From Montifringilla adamsi (Eukaryota > Chordata > Aves > Passeriformes > Passeridae), in contig JAGGNK010006515.1 in assembly GCA_017590115.1 (NCBI GenBank), positions 638,646-702,645 on the forward strand: DNA of 64,000 bases, written 5' to 3'. How positions within the stretch are numbered: the stretch's first letter is position 1; every line of letters begins with the position of its first letter. The notes beneath the pieces were generated by a model that was given only the letters and a program-made list of their open reading frames with translations, was not told where the DNA came from and searched no databases. Positions 1 through 9,925 of this stretch are shown here, piece after piece. A program made the translations under genes and the position numbers.

Positions 1-428
1 CCAGAGGAAGGCTGAGTGTGAGCCTGCCTGTGGAAAGCTGTGATGGAGGGGCTCCCAGGAGGCATCTCCTTTCCTTTTGGATTTTCCCCCCAAACCAGAG
101 GTTATGCAGCACATCTTGTGCTTTTCTCACCCTCTAGGACCTGTGTTCAGGATAAGCAAAGTGAAGGACTGTGTAAAGCTATGGATGGGTCATTGCAAGG
201 TGTGTAAGTCAGCACTTAAAGGGAATATACAAATTAAATCTACATTTTTCACCAGGCTGTGGGATTTCTTCAGAGCTCAAAATGGTTATACCTAAAGTGG
301 CTTTGCTCCAGCAGTTGGACTTGCTGGATGTAATTAAATGAGATGCAGGCTATCATCAGAACTAGGAGAGCTTCCTGAGGGAATTAGCAGCAAAATGGGA
401 TGCAGAATAAAATCCATGGAGCAAATAT
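1..428. other. Unique sequence, no gene seen
   Basis: No repeat, exon or RNA gene is recognisable here. The one open frame (77-295, +, 72 codons) has no family signature and no supporting splice context, and is taken as chance. Confidence 0.6.
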
Positions 429-646
429 AGAATCACAGAATGGTTTGGGTTGAAAGAGACCTTAAAGATCATCTTGTTCCACCCCCTGCCATGGGGTAGG
501 GACACCTACCACTATCCCTGCTCCAAGCCCTGCCCAGCCTGGCCTGGGACACTGCCAGGGATCCAGGGGCAGCCACAGCTTCTCTGGGTACCCTGTGCCA
601 GGGCCTGCCCACCCTTGCAGGGAAGAATTTTTTCCTAATATATGCT
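429..646 (-). mobile_element. CR1 LINE 3' end, reverse strand
   Basis: Read on the minus strand this is the last 220 or so bases of a CR1 retrotransposon. The plus strand opens with the reversed tail (AATCACAGAATGG), then the TTTGGGTTGAAAGAGACC block, then CTGCCATGGGGTAGGGACACC. The minus-strand translation keeps the terminal ORF2 segment in frame, with a short RPWHRVPREAV motif. The copy is 5'-truncated, as is usual for CR1, and ends without poly(A). Confidence 0.92.
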
Positions 647-1293
647 GATTTTCTGTGCAGTCTTTCCTCCAAGAGTTTGAGAGATCCCCAGGATTTGTTA
701 TTCCCAGATCTGCCACTGGCCTCTTCAGGATCTGCAGGTCTCCTGACTGTGCCCTTCCCCAACCACCTCTGCAGCTGAGCAGCATCAGTAGTGAACAGGA
801 ATAAATGAAATTCCAGATGAGAGCTCTGCATGCCCGTAGGTAGGAGCTCTCCAGGCATCCCTGGGTGATTGCTGCCTCTTTACTATCCCAATATTTTTTT
901 GCTAGCAGATTAAGAAAAAAAATTGAGCTTTTCCCTTTCTTCTCCTCCACAAAACCAGCTTGGTGTGCACTCAGGGAATCAGGCCTTGGAGCTAAAGGAT
1001 ATATTCAGATACTGGGGTACCTTAGTGCTGCTCTGCTCCATCCCCAAGCTGTTTGTTTAAATATAGAGGAGTCTTCTGAAAGGCAAGAGCTCATTTCACC
1101 AGGGCTCCCAAAGGGGCTGTCAGGGCAGCAGTGGGGTTGATGGAGGCAGCAGGGATAGGGTTTCACACTGCCCCAGCTGCCAAATGATCCCATCTCAGCC
1201 TGGGAGTGGATCCAGCACCTCACCTTCCAGCCCAGACAGGGGCAGCTGGGAACACAGAGTGACCAGTGGGATGGCACACAGGTCACTTACATC
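647..1293. other. Unique sequence, no gene seen
   Basis: Ordinary mixed-composition DNA between a CR1 copy and the (ATT)n tract. A minus-strand open frame at 462-950 is mostly CR1 read through into unique DNA and is not a gene. Confidence 0.55.
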
Positions 1294-1294
1294 A

Positions 1295-1355
<61 letters not shown>

Positions 1356-1388
1356 TGTTGTTATTAATTATTAATGGTGATTATTAGA
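1294..1388. repeat. (ATT)n microsatellite with decayed edge
   Basis: About 20 near-perfect ATT units run to 1353. They are followed by degenerate TTG/TTATTAATTATTAATGG sequence to about 1388 that looks like a decayed part of the same tract. A perfect core of this length is normally length-polymorphic. Confidence 0.97.
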
Positions 1389-1628
1389 GTGGTGGGAAGA
1401 TGCTGCATGTGATGACCCAGGAACTGTGTATATAGAACCATGCATGAGCATTTCTAGGCAAGTGCTGCTCAGCTCACAGTGTATTTTGGACCTGTTTTAC
1501 CCTTTTCTTTCTCCCTTTTTCCAGGTGGGACCAGGGCAGGCTCTTTGGCCCTTTGATGCTGCTTTCCCCTCACCTAATGCAGTTGTTTTGGGGTGTTTTG
1601 CAGTGTTTTTTCTGAAGAAGGAAAAGAG

Positions 1629-1730
1629 TGGATGGGGCTTGGAGCAACCTGGTGTAGTGGAAGCTATCCCTGCCCACGGCAGGTGATTGGAATGAGGTTT
1701 TTCAGGCCAAATAATTCTGTGATTCTACAA
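1629..1730 (+). mobile_element. CR1 LINE 3' end, forward
   Basis: A short 5'-truncated copy. It begins at GGATGGGGCTTGGAGCAACC, passes through CCCTGCCCACGGCAGG and ends in the CR1-type tail ATAATTCTGTGATTCTA. Its 3' end lies only about 5 bases upstream of the first copy of the 155-bp duplicated block. Confidence 0.88.
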
Positions 1731-1734
1731 TCCA

Positions 1735-1889
1735 GTGATGGCAGGTAACTCCACAGGCTTTTCCTGAGGGATGTGCTGCTTGGCATGTCGCTAAGGATGT
1801 GATTGCAAGCTTTGCTCCAAATGCAGTTTTCCCACCCAGCCAGTGATTTATGTGGAGCAGAGGGAGGCTGTGGGGCTCTCCAGGTGGGA
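1735..1889 (+). repeat. 155-bp exact direct duplication, copy 1
   Basis: All 155 bases are identical to 3640-3794 (offset 1905). The left edge is sharp, because the CR1 tail before copy 1 is not before copy 2. On the right, weaker similarity continues for about 30-40 bases (both have CTGCC, then CATGAACA, then a C-rich run, then GTTCT). It is not a CR1, tRNA or LTR that I recognise. The left edge contains GCAG/GTAACT, which resembles a 5' splice site, but no reading frame supports an exon. Confidence 0.97.
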
Positions 1890-3639
1890 ATTCTGCCCCA
1901 TGAACATCCCCCACCCCCGTTCTGCATCTGGCATGGCACAAGCACCCACCACGGTGATGTTTGCTCTGTGTCCTGCCCAGGGCTGTGTGGAACACGAGGC
2001 TTGCCCAGTCCTGCTCTTCTCCCCAACACTTGGGCACGTGAAATGATTGACCCTGCAGGTTTCTCCACCCCATCCCTGCCTCTCCCCAGGCTGCAGAAAG
2101 CCTGGATGCCCAGCACACCTCTGGCACTGCTTTGAAGGGTCCGTGATACCCCTGCCAGGCAGGGGAAAGCCAAGAGGCACTGGGGACAAATAACTGCTGC
2201 TGAATCAGCCATGCCAGGAAGTGAACCTTGTTCTTGAGGAGAGCTGGATCTTGCCAGCACAATAGCTGGATTACAAAGCCATTTCCTCCAATTACCTTTC
2301 CTGTCAAACCTCTGTGTCGTCTGGCATGGGGAGAGCTCGGATTCAAATTCGCCGTGAATCGGGGCGACGACACCAGAGATTTCTAAATTAATATCCTGCC
2401 AAGAGGAATTGAGCTTGTTTTTTCCAGCCACGTCACTTCTCATTCCTTTGCCTGTCAGGGAAAACTTGGGGCCTGCCATCTGTTTTCAAGGGCACGGGGT
2501 AGGGGAGCTGTGGCTTGCTCAGCTCAGTGCACTGAGCTGCAGGGAGCTTTGAGGGGAAAAAAGGGAAAAAATCAAGTAAAAGGCTTTAGTGGGCCATTCC
2601 CAGCACCTGGCAAAGAGCAGAGAGGGAGACCAGAGGCACAGGGTGCTGCTGAGAAGGAAAAAGAGGGCATGACCTCTTCTTTGGAACGGTGGGAATGTGC
2701 ACAGCAGAGTGGACTGGGATGAATTACTGCCCTCTTCACGTCTGCCCAGTAGAGAGTCGTCAGCCATTCTGGGTGCATTAACCATGGTCTGTTTGCTCCA
2801 CAGGCTGCATTAAACACATCCAACTGAATGCCAAAGGGCTCCTTTGCACTGCAAAACCCACGGACCTTAACATTTCCAGGAAAGGAGCAGCTCCTATGGC
2901 ACTGAGCTGGGCTCTGTCTCACCCTAAATGCATGGGTTTGTAAGTTGGGATGGACTTGGAAAGGAGATCTCCACAGCTGATAATGGGAATGCTGTGGGAA
3001 GGGAGGGTGTGGAGGAGCTGGGGAAATTGGGATGGCCTGCACATCCTTGTCCTGTTGCAGACAGTCCTCAGGAAGGGGAGGGTGAGGGCGCAGGGCAGGG
3101 CTGTGCAGCAGCAGGGAGCAGCTCAGTGCCTGCCATGCCTCCTTCTGCAGGAGCAGATTTGGGGCCATGCTTTGTGTCCCTCCTTTTGGCTCCCACTGGG
3201 AGTCTGGTGGGGTGGCCCAGTGCTGAGCCCTCCCAGCTGGTGCCACTGGGGCGGCACAGCTCCTTTGTCACATCAAGCACAGCCCCTGGCACCCAGCCAG
3301 GGGTCACCCCTCTGCATGGGCCCTGGGTGCCAGCATTCCCACCCAGCCCTTGGGAAGGGACACCTGCTGCCCCTGGGCATCCCTGCCATAGTGCAGCTGC
3401 CAGCCTGGGGACTGTCCCCGTGCCTGGGGCCGTGTCCCTTCCCTCTGAGCCCCCTCCAGCTGCGGGCAAAGGGGCTGGGCACTTCTCTTGGTGCCAGCTG
3501 GGAAGGGGGAGGCTGCTGTGTGCTCGTGGGAATTTGGAGAGCTTTAGAGCCCTCTGCCCCTTGAGCTGTTTGTGCAAACCATCTGCCTGGCCCGGGCACC
3601 GAGCTGGGATCTGGGGGAGCTGCGAAGACACAGCCATGG
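1890..3639. other. Unique, increasingly GC-rich spacer between duplicated blocks
   Basis: No recognisable repeat or exon. A small CpG-containing patch lies at about 2335-2370 (CGGATTC, TTCGCCG, TCGGGGCGACGAC), unlike its surroundings. From about 3050 to 3640 the DNA is GC-rich and open in several overlapping frames on both strands (for example 2928-3653 + and 3068-3691 -). That is expected of stop-poor GC-rich sequence, and none shows a protein family. Confidence 0.55.
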
Positions 3640-3794
3640 GTGATGGCAGGTAACTCCACAGGCTTTTCCTGAGGGATGTGCTGCTTGGCATGTCGCTAAG
3701 GATGTGATTGCAAGCTTTGCTCCAAATGCAGTTTTCCCACCCAGCCAGTGATTTATGTGGAGCAGAGGGAGGCTGTGGGGCTCTCCAGGTGGGA
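3640..3794 (+). repeat. 155-bp exact direct duplication, copy 2
   Basis: Second, identical copy of 1735-1889. It is preceded by CACAGCCATGG instead of a CR1 tail. The following 30-40 bases resemble the sequence after copy 1 with mismatches and small gaps. An identical core beside diverged homology suggests either one recent duplication with a complex edge or an older duplication homogenised by gene conversion. Confidence 0.97.
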
Positions 3795-4879
3795 TGGCTG
3801 CCACATGAACACCCCCATCCTTGTTCTCAGCCTTCTCCCTCAGCGTTATCCCCACGTCCTGCCTGTGCTGGCCGCGCTGCTCGGCTCCTCACAGAAGGCC
3901 GGGAAGATGGGCAGCTCTCCCCCAGCAGCTGGGGGAGGTGTTGGTTGTCACCCCATTTTTATCACCCTCTACACACACCCAGCAGCCACTCCCTATCTCT
4001 GTTCCCAGCTCTGGGGCTGGAGAAACCTGTCTGTGCCACCCTTGGCAGCTCTGTCACCCCGCTGTGCCCGCCCGGGTGCTGGGGAACATTCCGGGCGCTG
4101 CTCTGGGAAATGCGGCTCACGCTGCCAGGGGCTCCCTCAGGCAGGGCTTTGTAAAGCCCAGCAGATGTGGTTTAGAAAAGTTCAGCTTTGAGGCACGCTC
4201 GCTCTTCAGATGGCTTCCGAGGAAATTTGCACTTCAGTGGATGTGCGGAAAAATGGCGTTTTCAAAGTGAAAATGAAATGGAAACCAGCCTTCCCCCTCC
4301 CTCCCTTCCTCCCCCAGTGAAGCGGCATTTGCAAAGTGGGGCCTCTGTTTTGAGAGATTTGCAGCACACAGACGTCCTTCTTTCTGCTTCTTCCGCTTTG
4401 CTGTTCTTTTCTTTGCTTCTATTTCCCCTATTTTCTTTATGCCTCGAGTCCATTCCCAGGCAGCTCTCAGCTCCCCCTCCCTCAGCTCCTCAGTCCATCC
4501 TACACTTGTAGGGTGTAGGGTGTCAGGAGAGGGCTGCTGAAGGCTTGCCCAGCGTGTTAAATCCTGTTATTTTCCATTTTCTTGGGGGTAAAATGTGCTC
4601 AGAACTGAAACTCTCTATAGAAACTTTCTGCTTTTTCCATAAATCAGGCCTTATAAACTAATCCTGCTTCCCCAAGGCTGTGCCTGTGAGCCTTGGGTCC
4701 TGCCTTGCATGGGAAGGAAAGGGAATGGCTCCCCAGGAGCTGCTGGCTTACCTGGGAATGGGGAGCCTGCTTGCACTGGCAGCTCCATAAAATCCTCAAA
4801 ATCCTCACATCCTGCTGCAAATCCTTCCCTCTCTGGCTGAGGAGATGATGGGGGGGGATCCTCTTGGCAAGTGGATGTT
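3795..4879. other. Unique sequence, no gene seen
   Basis: The segment holds a small CpG-containing patch near 4065-4130 and a GGGTGTAGGGTGT mini-repeat at 4511-4523. No repeat family or exon is visible. Open frames on the plus strand at 3708-4270 overlap one another in all three frames and are discounted. Confidence 0.5.
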
Positions 4880-5117
4880 CAGGACAAGGGGCAGTGGATT
4901 CAAATGCACAGAGGGCAGGGTAAATGGGGTATTGGGGAAAAATGAGGGAAAATTTGGGAAAAACGAGGCACTGGTTACCAGAAAAACTGTGGCAGTGTCC
5001 AAGGCCAGCCTGGATGGGGCTTGGAGCATCCTAGACTAGTAGAAGGTGTCCCTGCCACGGCAGTGGTGGCACTGAATGATCTTCAAAGTCCCTTCCAACC
5101 CAAACCATTCCATGATG
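4880..5117 (+). mobile_element. CR1 LINE 3' end, forward
   Basis: The recognisable part runs from a GGATTCAAATGCACAGAGGG-like stretch through GCAGTGTCCAAGGCCAGCCT, TGGGGCTTGGAGCATCC and CCCTGCCACGGCAG to CTTCCAACCCAAACCATTCC. The first 100 bases are diverged. Near the end the plus frame retains a short VSKASLDGAW peptide typical of the CR1 ORF2 C-terminus. Confidence 0.9.
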
Positions 5118-6469
5118 CTGCCTGCAGCATTCCCCTGCCCACACAGCAGATTTAGGGAAAAGAGCTTGTGCTGTGTGAACCTGTGTGTGTGTGTGTGAGC
5201 TCAGGCACGGTGTCCTGAGCAGGGACACCTCAGGGGGGGATGCAGAGGGAGCGCTGGAACACACAGAGAGGAGCAGAGGCCATGGTGGATGCTGGCAGCA
5301 CATCCCAGATCCTGAATCCCGGGCTGAGCCCTCAGGGATGGTGTGAGGGAGGCTGGACCCAGCTCTGTGGGTCGGTGGCCACGAGACCCCCACATCCACG
5401 CTGTGTACGAGGGGCTGCTCCTTTGGGCTCGGCCGAGGCAGGATCTCCTTTCAGGAGAGGAGAAGGGAGCAGATGTCTCATTCTCGGGCTCACAATGCCG
5501 CCCTCCCGGCACAGCGATCCATCAGGGGGCTGGGCACGGCCCCACAGCAAAGCGCCTGACACGTTTTTACAGCAGGGCCAGGTTCTCACCGCCTGTGTGC
5601 CTTGGTGCCCCTTGACAAATAGCTCTTGGCTCTGGTTTTGTTCAGAGTCACACTGGTGTCAAGCACTGGGCTCCCATTCAAGTGCCCACCAACAGTGGCC
5701 CACAAATCGCCATTTTCTCCCCTTTTCTTGCTTTGTTTCCCCGTGACAGTCACTCAGGATTTTTTTTTTTTTTTTATCTTATTGGGTATTTTTAAGACAA
5801 TTTTCAAGGAGCAGAGCAGCACCTCTGTAATACAGGTTATGAAATGCCCTGGGAGTACATGAGGTGAGGGATTCCAGTTTGCATAGTTGTGTTGCTGACA
5901 CGACATTGAATTGCTTTTTTTATTTTTCCTTTTTTTAAGGCAATTTTTCCAGCAAGTTGATTTATGGAGCTGACTGGCAAAGCCTTGAATGCATTGAGAA
6001 ATACTCAGACTCCTACAATGGGCCAGTGCATCATTAATGAATGGTTCCTCTTTAAACTGGGAGCTGTGCTGGTAAAACCCACGGAATTCAGTCGTGGTGC
6101 ACAGTGCCACTGGGATGTTCTGTGGAGAGCTTCTGGTTAGAAAATCTTGGGTTTATAGCTGAGGAGCCTTTTGTATCCCCTAGGCTGCAGCTTCGTGCTG
6201 TACCTCTCCATCTGCAGTCCCCCTCTGACCTCAGCCAGTTCACTGTCTGCTCAGAGAGCGTTTTCCATCACTTGAGCCTGGAAGGGGAGAGGATTTATGG
6301 AATGGGGAGCGTGAGGCACCAGCTCAGCACATACCAGAGTGAGTATGTAAGTGCTCACAGGTCGGAGATGGAGCTACACAAGTGGTCTTGATCATCCTCA
6401 GGTCCAAGGGCCGAGCTGAGAACGTGCAGCACGGGTTGCACAAGAACATTTTCAGCCTCTCTAAGGACA
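5118..6469. other. Unique sequence with a 17-nt poly(T)
   Basis: Unique DNA containing a short (GT)8 run at 5182-5197, a 17-nt T run at 5760-5776 and smaller T/A runs around 5918-5938. No exon, RNA gene or transposon is recognisable. Confidence 0.55.
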
Positions 6470-7060
6470 GTTTTCCTTCTGCTCTGGTCTTGCATCACCT
6501 TCTAATTAGTCTCAGCTCTGTTAATGGACTTAGAGCTGCCCAGCTGAACTCGTGTTGACAATGCTGCGGGTTTGTTATCTCCTTATGGTCTTAGCCTCCG
6601 TTCCCTTCAATCCTGCCAAGTCCATTATGATGTCTGTGACCTATCAGGGCTTCTCTCTCCTTCTGACCTGCTGATGTCCCCCCTGCTGCCATCATTATGG
6701 AGGTTTTTGGTGGCCCTTCCTGTGTCTTAAACTTTGTCTAGGGATCAGCTTCCACCCCAGCCTTTAAAGTCATCTCCTGCTTCTTTCCAGCCAGGTAAAG
6801 CCTGCAGGGATCCTGTGGCAGATAATGGGAGAGTCTTGCCTGGTAATTACAAAGTCAGGATCTGTAATTAAATTTTCTATAAAGCTCTCAACCCCAAGGT
6901 GTGCCTTTATCCCCTCTATTAATTAGCACAGGGAAGGGACGCTCCTGTCTAGAGGCAGAGGACAAAAATAGGAGCAGGGACGAAACAGAACTGGCTCCTT
7001 TGAATGATAAATATTGTTCCCTTCATGCCTTAAATAAAATTAGAGCTTGGCTAAAACCAG
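6470..7060. promoter_or_regulatory. Candidate conserved non-coding element (AT-rich, homeodomain motifs)
   Basis: A repeat-free stretch with closely spaced homeodomain-type cores: CTAATTAG (about 6502), GGTAATTACAAAG (about 6841), TGTAATTAAATT (about 6862) and TATTAATTAGC (about 6918). GATAATGGGAG (about 6821) and GATAAATATTG (about 7007) give GATA/forkhead-like cores. Clusters of TAATTA in unique DNA flanked by transposons are typical of conserved developmental enhancers. This is inference from motif density only, and no conservation can be seen from one sequence. Confidence 0.3.
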
Positions 7061-8186
7061 TGGGGTTTTAACTCTTGGAAGCACTGACTTAAAAAAGAAT
7101 TGGAGGAAATAGTCCTGGAATAGGCACCAGAGACCTCTTCCAGCAGATTCCTGTCATTCCAAGGTGAGCTCAGCAATCACCTGTGTGATTCTTGGGAAAT
7201 GTTTGTTTGACCTGTTTCTGGGACTGCTGAAATGTTCTTTTTTTTGCAAACAGGAGGCCCAGGAGCTCCCACAGTTCCTTGGGTTTGCGTGTTAACCCTC
7301 GTGAGCTGTGGCTTTGGGAAGACACCAAGAATTGGAAGCGCTGTTAGCACATCATTAGTTGCTTTTAAAAAAATTTTTTTTTGATTAGCAGCTTGGAAGC
7401 AGTTTAAAAACTCTTCCCTGAGAGGGACTGTCTGAGAACGTTTTTTTTCCCAAACCTTCATTCGGAATTGATTATCCAGTCCTATTTACTGGAAGGAGAA
7501 CTTGATGTACCTCCATATAAATCTACAGGCAGCAGGACTTGTGCTGCCAGATTCAAAGGGAAGAGTCCCTTTGGGCTGAGGGCAATATCCAGCAAAAGCA
7601 GATAGTGCCTGACAAATCTTTTTAACATTGAGCATTCAAAGATGGCTGGGCTGCAGAGCACAGCAACTGGATATCTGTAGGATGCCTGCTTGAGGACCAT
7701 GCAGCTGTGCCAAAAAATGGGGATTCAAAAAGGCGAAGTAGACAGCTGAAGTGTTTTTTGCTCAGCTGGAATGAAATAAAAATTAAAAAAAAAAAACTAA
7801 AAAGCTATTTCAGTTCATCCTTTTGAAGGATTTTGGGGGACAGTTGGGAGAAACTGTCCAAGTGAGGGCAGCTGGACTTTTTCCCCTGAATGTGGGCTGA
7901 TGGCCACCTTTGGAAGGGCTGCACTGTCATTCCATTCCCAAGACTCACATATCCCAGTGGGAAGCCAGCAGGAGAGCACTGTGAGCTGCTTTGGAGGTGT
8001 GCAGGTGAAAGTGTGCTCAGACGTGACTTTAACTCACCACCGAGCCTTGGAGTTCCTTCCAGGAGGTCCAAGCATGCTCGGATGTCTTGGCTCTGCAGTT
8101 GCAGGGATGCTGAGAGACAGCTGAGCTGCTGTGGGCAGTTCTGACTCACGGGGTTCCTCGAGGCAGGCAGCTTCCCTGGTGGGTGT

Positions 8187-8187
<1 letters not shown>
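7061..8187. other. Unique sequence, no gene seen
   Basis: Mixed unique DNA with short A/T runs near 7369-7381 and 7785-7796. The minus-strand open frame at 7805-8518 is long only because it reads through the poly(T) at 8188-8235 as lysines. It is not a gene. Confidence 0.55.

Positions 8188-8235
<48 letters not shown>
8188..8235. repeat. 48-nt uninterrupted poly(T)
   Basis: The longest homopolymer in the window. No flanking target duplication or retroposed body is evident on the right side (the poly(A) tail sense would be minus), so it may be a slipped homopolymer rather than a retrogene tail. Length calls here are liable to sequencing error. Confidence 0.97.
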
Positions 8236-8236
<1 letters not shown>

Positions 8237-8720
8237 ATTTGGGTTTGTTTTCCTCATTGCAAAATTCCTTGGAATAACGCCCTTCGCCTTTTCCTCTTGG
8301 TGACTCAGGTTGAAGGCATCTGACTTCAGGGCAGTGGCTTCATGGGGTGTTTTGTGCTTTTCCAGATGTGCAGGAGCTCTGGGACCATAACTGGGATGGG
8401 GATGAGTGCTGTGAGTGTGCTGGTGCTCAGCTCTGGTTCTGCCAGAAAGGGAAAGGGGACGAGGCTTTGATGGAGCACAGGGAACCCTCACGTTCCATCC
8501 AGGCACAGCTGGCGACACCCCTTTGGAGCTGGGACTGCTGACAGGTAGCCAGTGAGCTGTGCTTCAGGTGAAACCACCACCAGAGTGGTGTTCCCAGGTG
8601 GCCAAGAAGGCCAATGGCCCCGGGGCTGGCCCTGCTGAGGCTCCTCCAGGGCCATGTCCAGCCCTGGGCCCTCCGGCCAGGGGGACACTGAGGGGTTGGG
8701 GAATGTCCAGGGAAGGGAAT

Positions 8721-8796
8721 GGAGCCCCAGGAGGGGCTGAGGGAGCTGGGAAGGGGCTGGAGCCCCAGGAGAGGCTGAGGGAGCTGGGAAGGGGCT
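8721..8796 (+). repeat. 38-bp tandem duplication inside CR1
   Basis: Two copies of a 38-base unit beginning GGAGCCCCAGGAG and containing GGCTGAGGGAGCTGGGAAGG, with period 38 and a GGGG/GAGA difference. It lies directly upstream of, and partly overlaps, the 116-bp duplication in the same element. Confidence 0.9.
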
Positions 8797-9005
8797 CAGC
8801 CTGGAGAAAAGGAGGCTCAGGGGGCCCTTGTGGCTCTGCACAGCTCCTGACAGGAGGGTACAGCCGGGGGTCGGGCTGTGCTCCAGGGGGCTGAGGGAGC
8901 TGGGAAGGGGCTCAGCCTGGGGCAAAGGAGGCTCAGGGGGCCCTTGTGGCTCTGCACAGCTCCTGACAGGAGGGGACAGCCGGGGGGTCGGGCTGTGCTC
9001 CAGGG
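8773..9005 (+). repeat. 116/117-bp tandem duplication inside CR1
   Basis: Copy A is 8773-8888 and copy B 8889-9005. Both begin GGCTGAGGGAGCTGGGAAGG and end GGGCTGTGCTCCAGGG. They differ by a few substitutions (GGAGAA versus GGGGCA near the start, T versus G in the GGAGGGTACAG segment) and one extra G. The reversed CR1 at 43237-43705 has this region once, so the duplication arose within this copy. Confidence 0.95.
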
Positions 9006-9254
9006 AACAGGGACAGGAGGAGAGGGAACGGCCTCAGGCTGGGCCAGGGCAGGTTTAGATTGGTCATTGGGGAGAATTTCCTCACTGAAAGGGTTAACCA
9101 GCCCTGGCACAGGTTGCTCAGAAAAGCTGGGGTGTCCCCATGCCTGGAGGGATTTAAAAGCTGTGTGGTTGTGGCATTGGCAGTGCTGGGTTAAGGGCTG
9201 GGCTCCGTGATCTCAGAGGGCTTTTCCAACCTTAACATTTCTGTGATTCCATGA

Positions 9255-9724
9255 AAGTAGAGGCTCCAGTGAACCCCCTGCAAGGTGCAGTGGCTCAGCA
9301 CAGATCCTCCCTGGAGACACATCACGAAATGAGGACCCAAAGTCCAAAACTGGAGACCGTCCAGGCCTCCCTGCTTACCTCCCATGTCTACTCAACCTGC
9401 TTGATCTTGGAGCCATTAAAGTTGCCTGAGGTTCTGCCTCCCCATCACCCAGCACCATCCCTCTCTCCCTAGAAGGAGTGTTCGGGATCAAGCCACACAA
9501 GTTTCCAGCTTGGACTCTCCAGAGCCAAAGCAAAGCAAGCTCTTCAATACTCCTGAACTCTTGAAAAGCCCTCAGACACTGTGATGCTGAGCCCAGAAAT
9601 GCTGGGGTTATTAACTGCTAATGACCCTGGAGGGCTGCCAGTGCTGTCATCACCGTGTGGGGAAAGCTGAGGCCCTTCAGGTAGGTGTTTCTGAGCAGCC
9701 TGGGCTCAAACTGGGGGGTTTAGC
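9255..9724. other. Unique sequence between CR1 copies
   Basis: No exon or repeat seen. CR1 copies of opposite orientation border it on both sides. Confidence 0.55.
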
Positions 9725-9925
9725 ATCGGGAGGGACCTTAAAGCCCATCCAGTGCCACCCCCTGCCATGGGCAGGGACACCTCCCACTATCCCAGGCTGC
9801 TCCAAGCCCTGTCCAGCCTGGCCTTGGACACTTCCAGGGATCCAGGGGCAGCCACAGCTTCTCTGGGCACCCTGTGCCAGGGCCTCAGCACCCTCACAAG
9901 GAACAATTTCTTGCTTCCTGGGATA
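9725..9925 (-). mobile_element. CR1 LINE 3' end, reverse strand
   Basis: On the plus strand it reads GGAGGGACCTTAAAGCCCAT, then CCCCTGCCATGGGCAGGGAC, then TGGCCTTGGACACTTCCAGG, ending near CACCCTCACAAGGAACAATT. The reversed tail is missing. The minus-strand translation retains the CR1 ORF2 C-terminus with PWHRVPREAVAAPGSLEVSK in one open frame. Confidence 0.92.

Larger units (their letters stand above)
8588..9254 (+). mobile_element. Longest CR1 copy, ORF2 3' part plus 3' UTR, forward
   Basis: About 670 bases. It begins with CCCAGGTGGCCAAGAAGGCC, whose plus-strand translation gives the CR1 ORF2 motif QVAKKANG. It continues through GAGGCTGAGGGAGCTGGG and CAGGTTTAGATTGG, and ends at TTTTCCAACCTTAACATTTC TGTGATTCCATG. 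Internal deletions and two tandem duplications (8721-8796 and 8773-9005) break the frame. It encodes only a decayed distal fragment of a reverse-transcriptase polyprotein. Confidence 0.93.

Noticed and set aside
1664..2479. 271-codon minus-strand open frame
   Set aside because: It runs through the CR1 tail and the 155-bp duplicate, overlaps open frames on the other strand, and shows no domain or splice context.
1735..3794. Tandem exon duplication
   Set aside because: GCAG/GTAACT at the left edge resembles a donor site, but no frame is open in a family-like way and no acceptor is paired in both copies.
4890..4905. tRNA B-box-like GGATTCAAATGC
   Set aside because: It lies in a CR1 copy and has no matching A box or acceptor stem.
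7805..8518. 237-codon minus-strand open frame with a lysine run
   Set aside because: The lysines are the poly(T) at 8188-8235 read backwards. No homology on either side.
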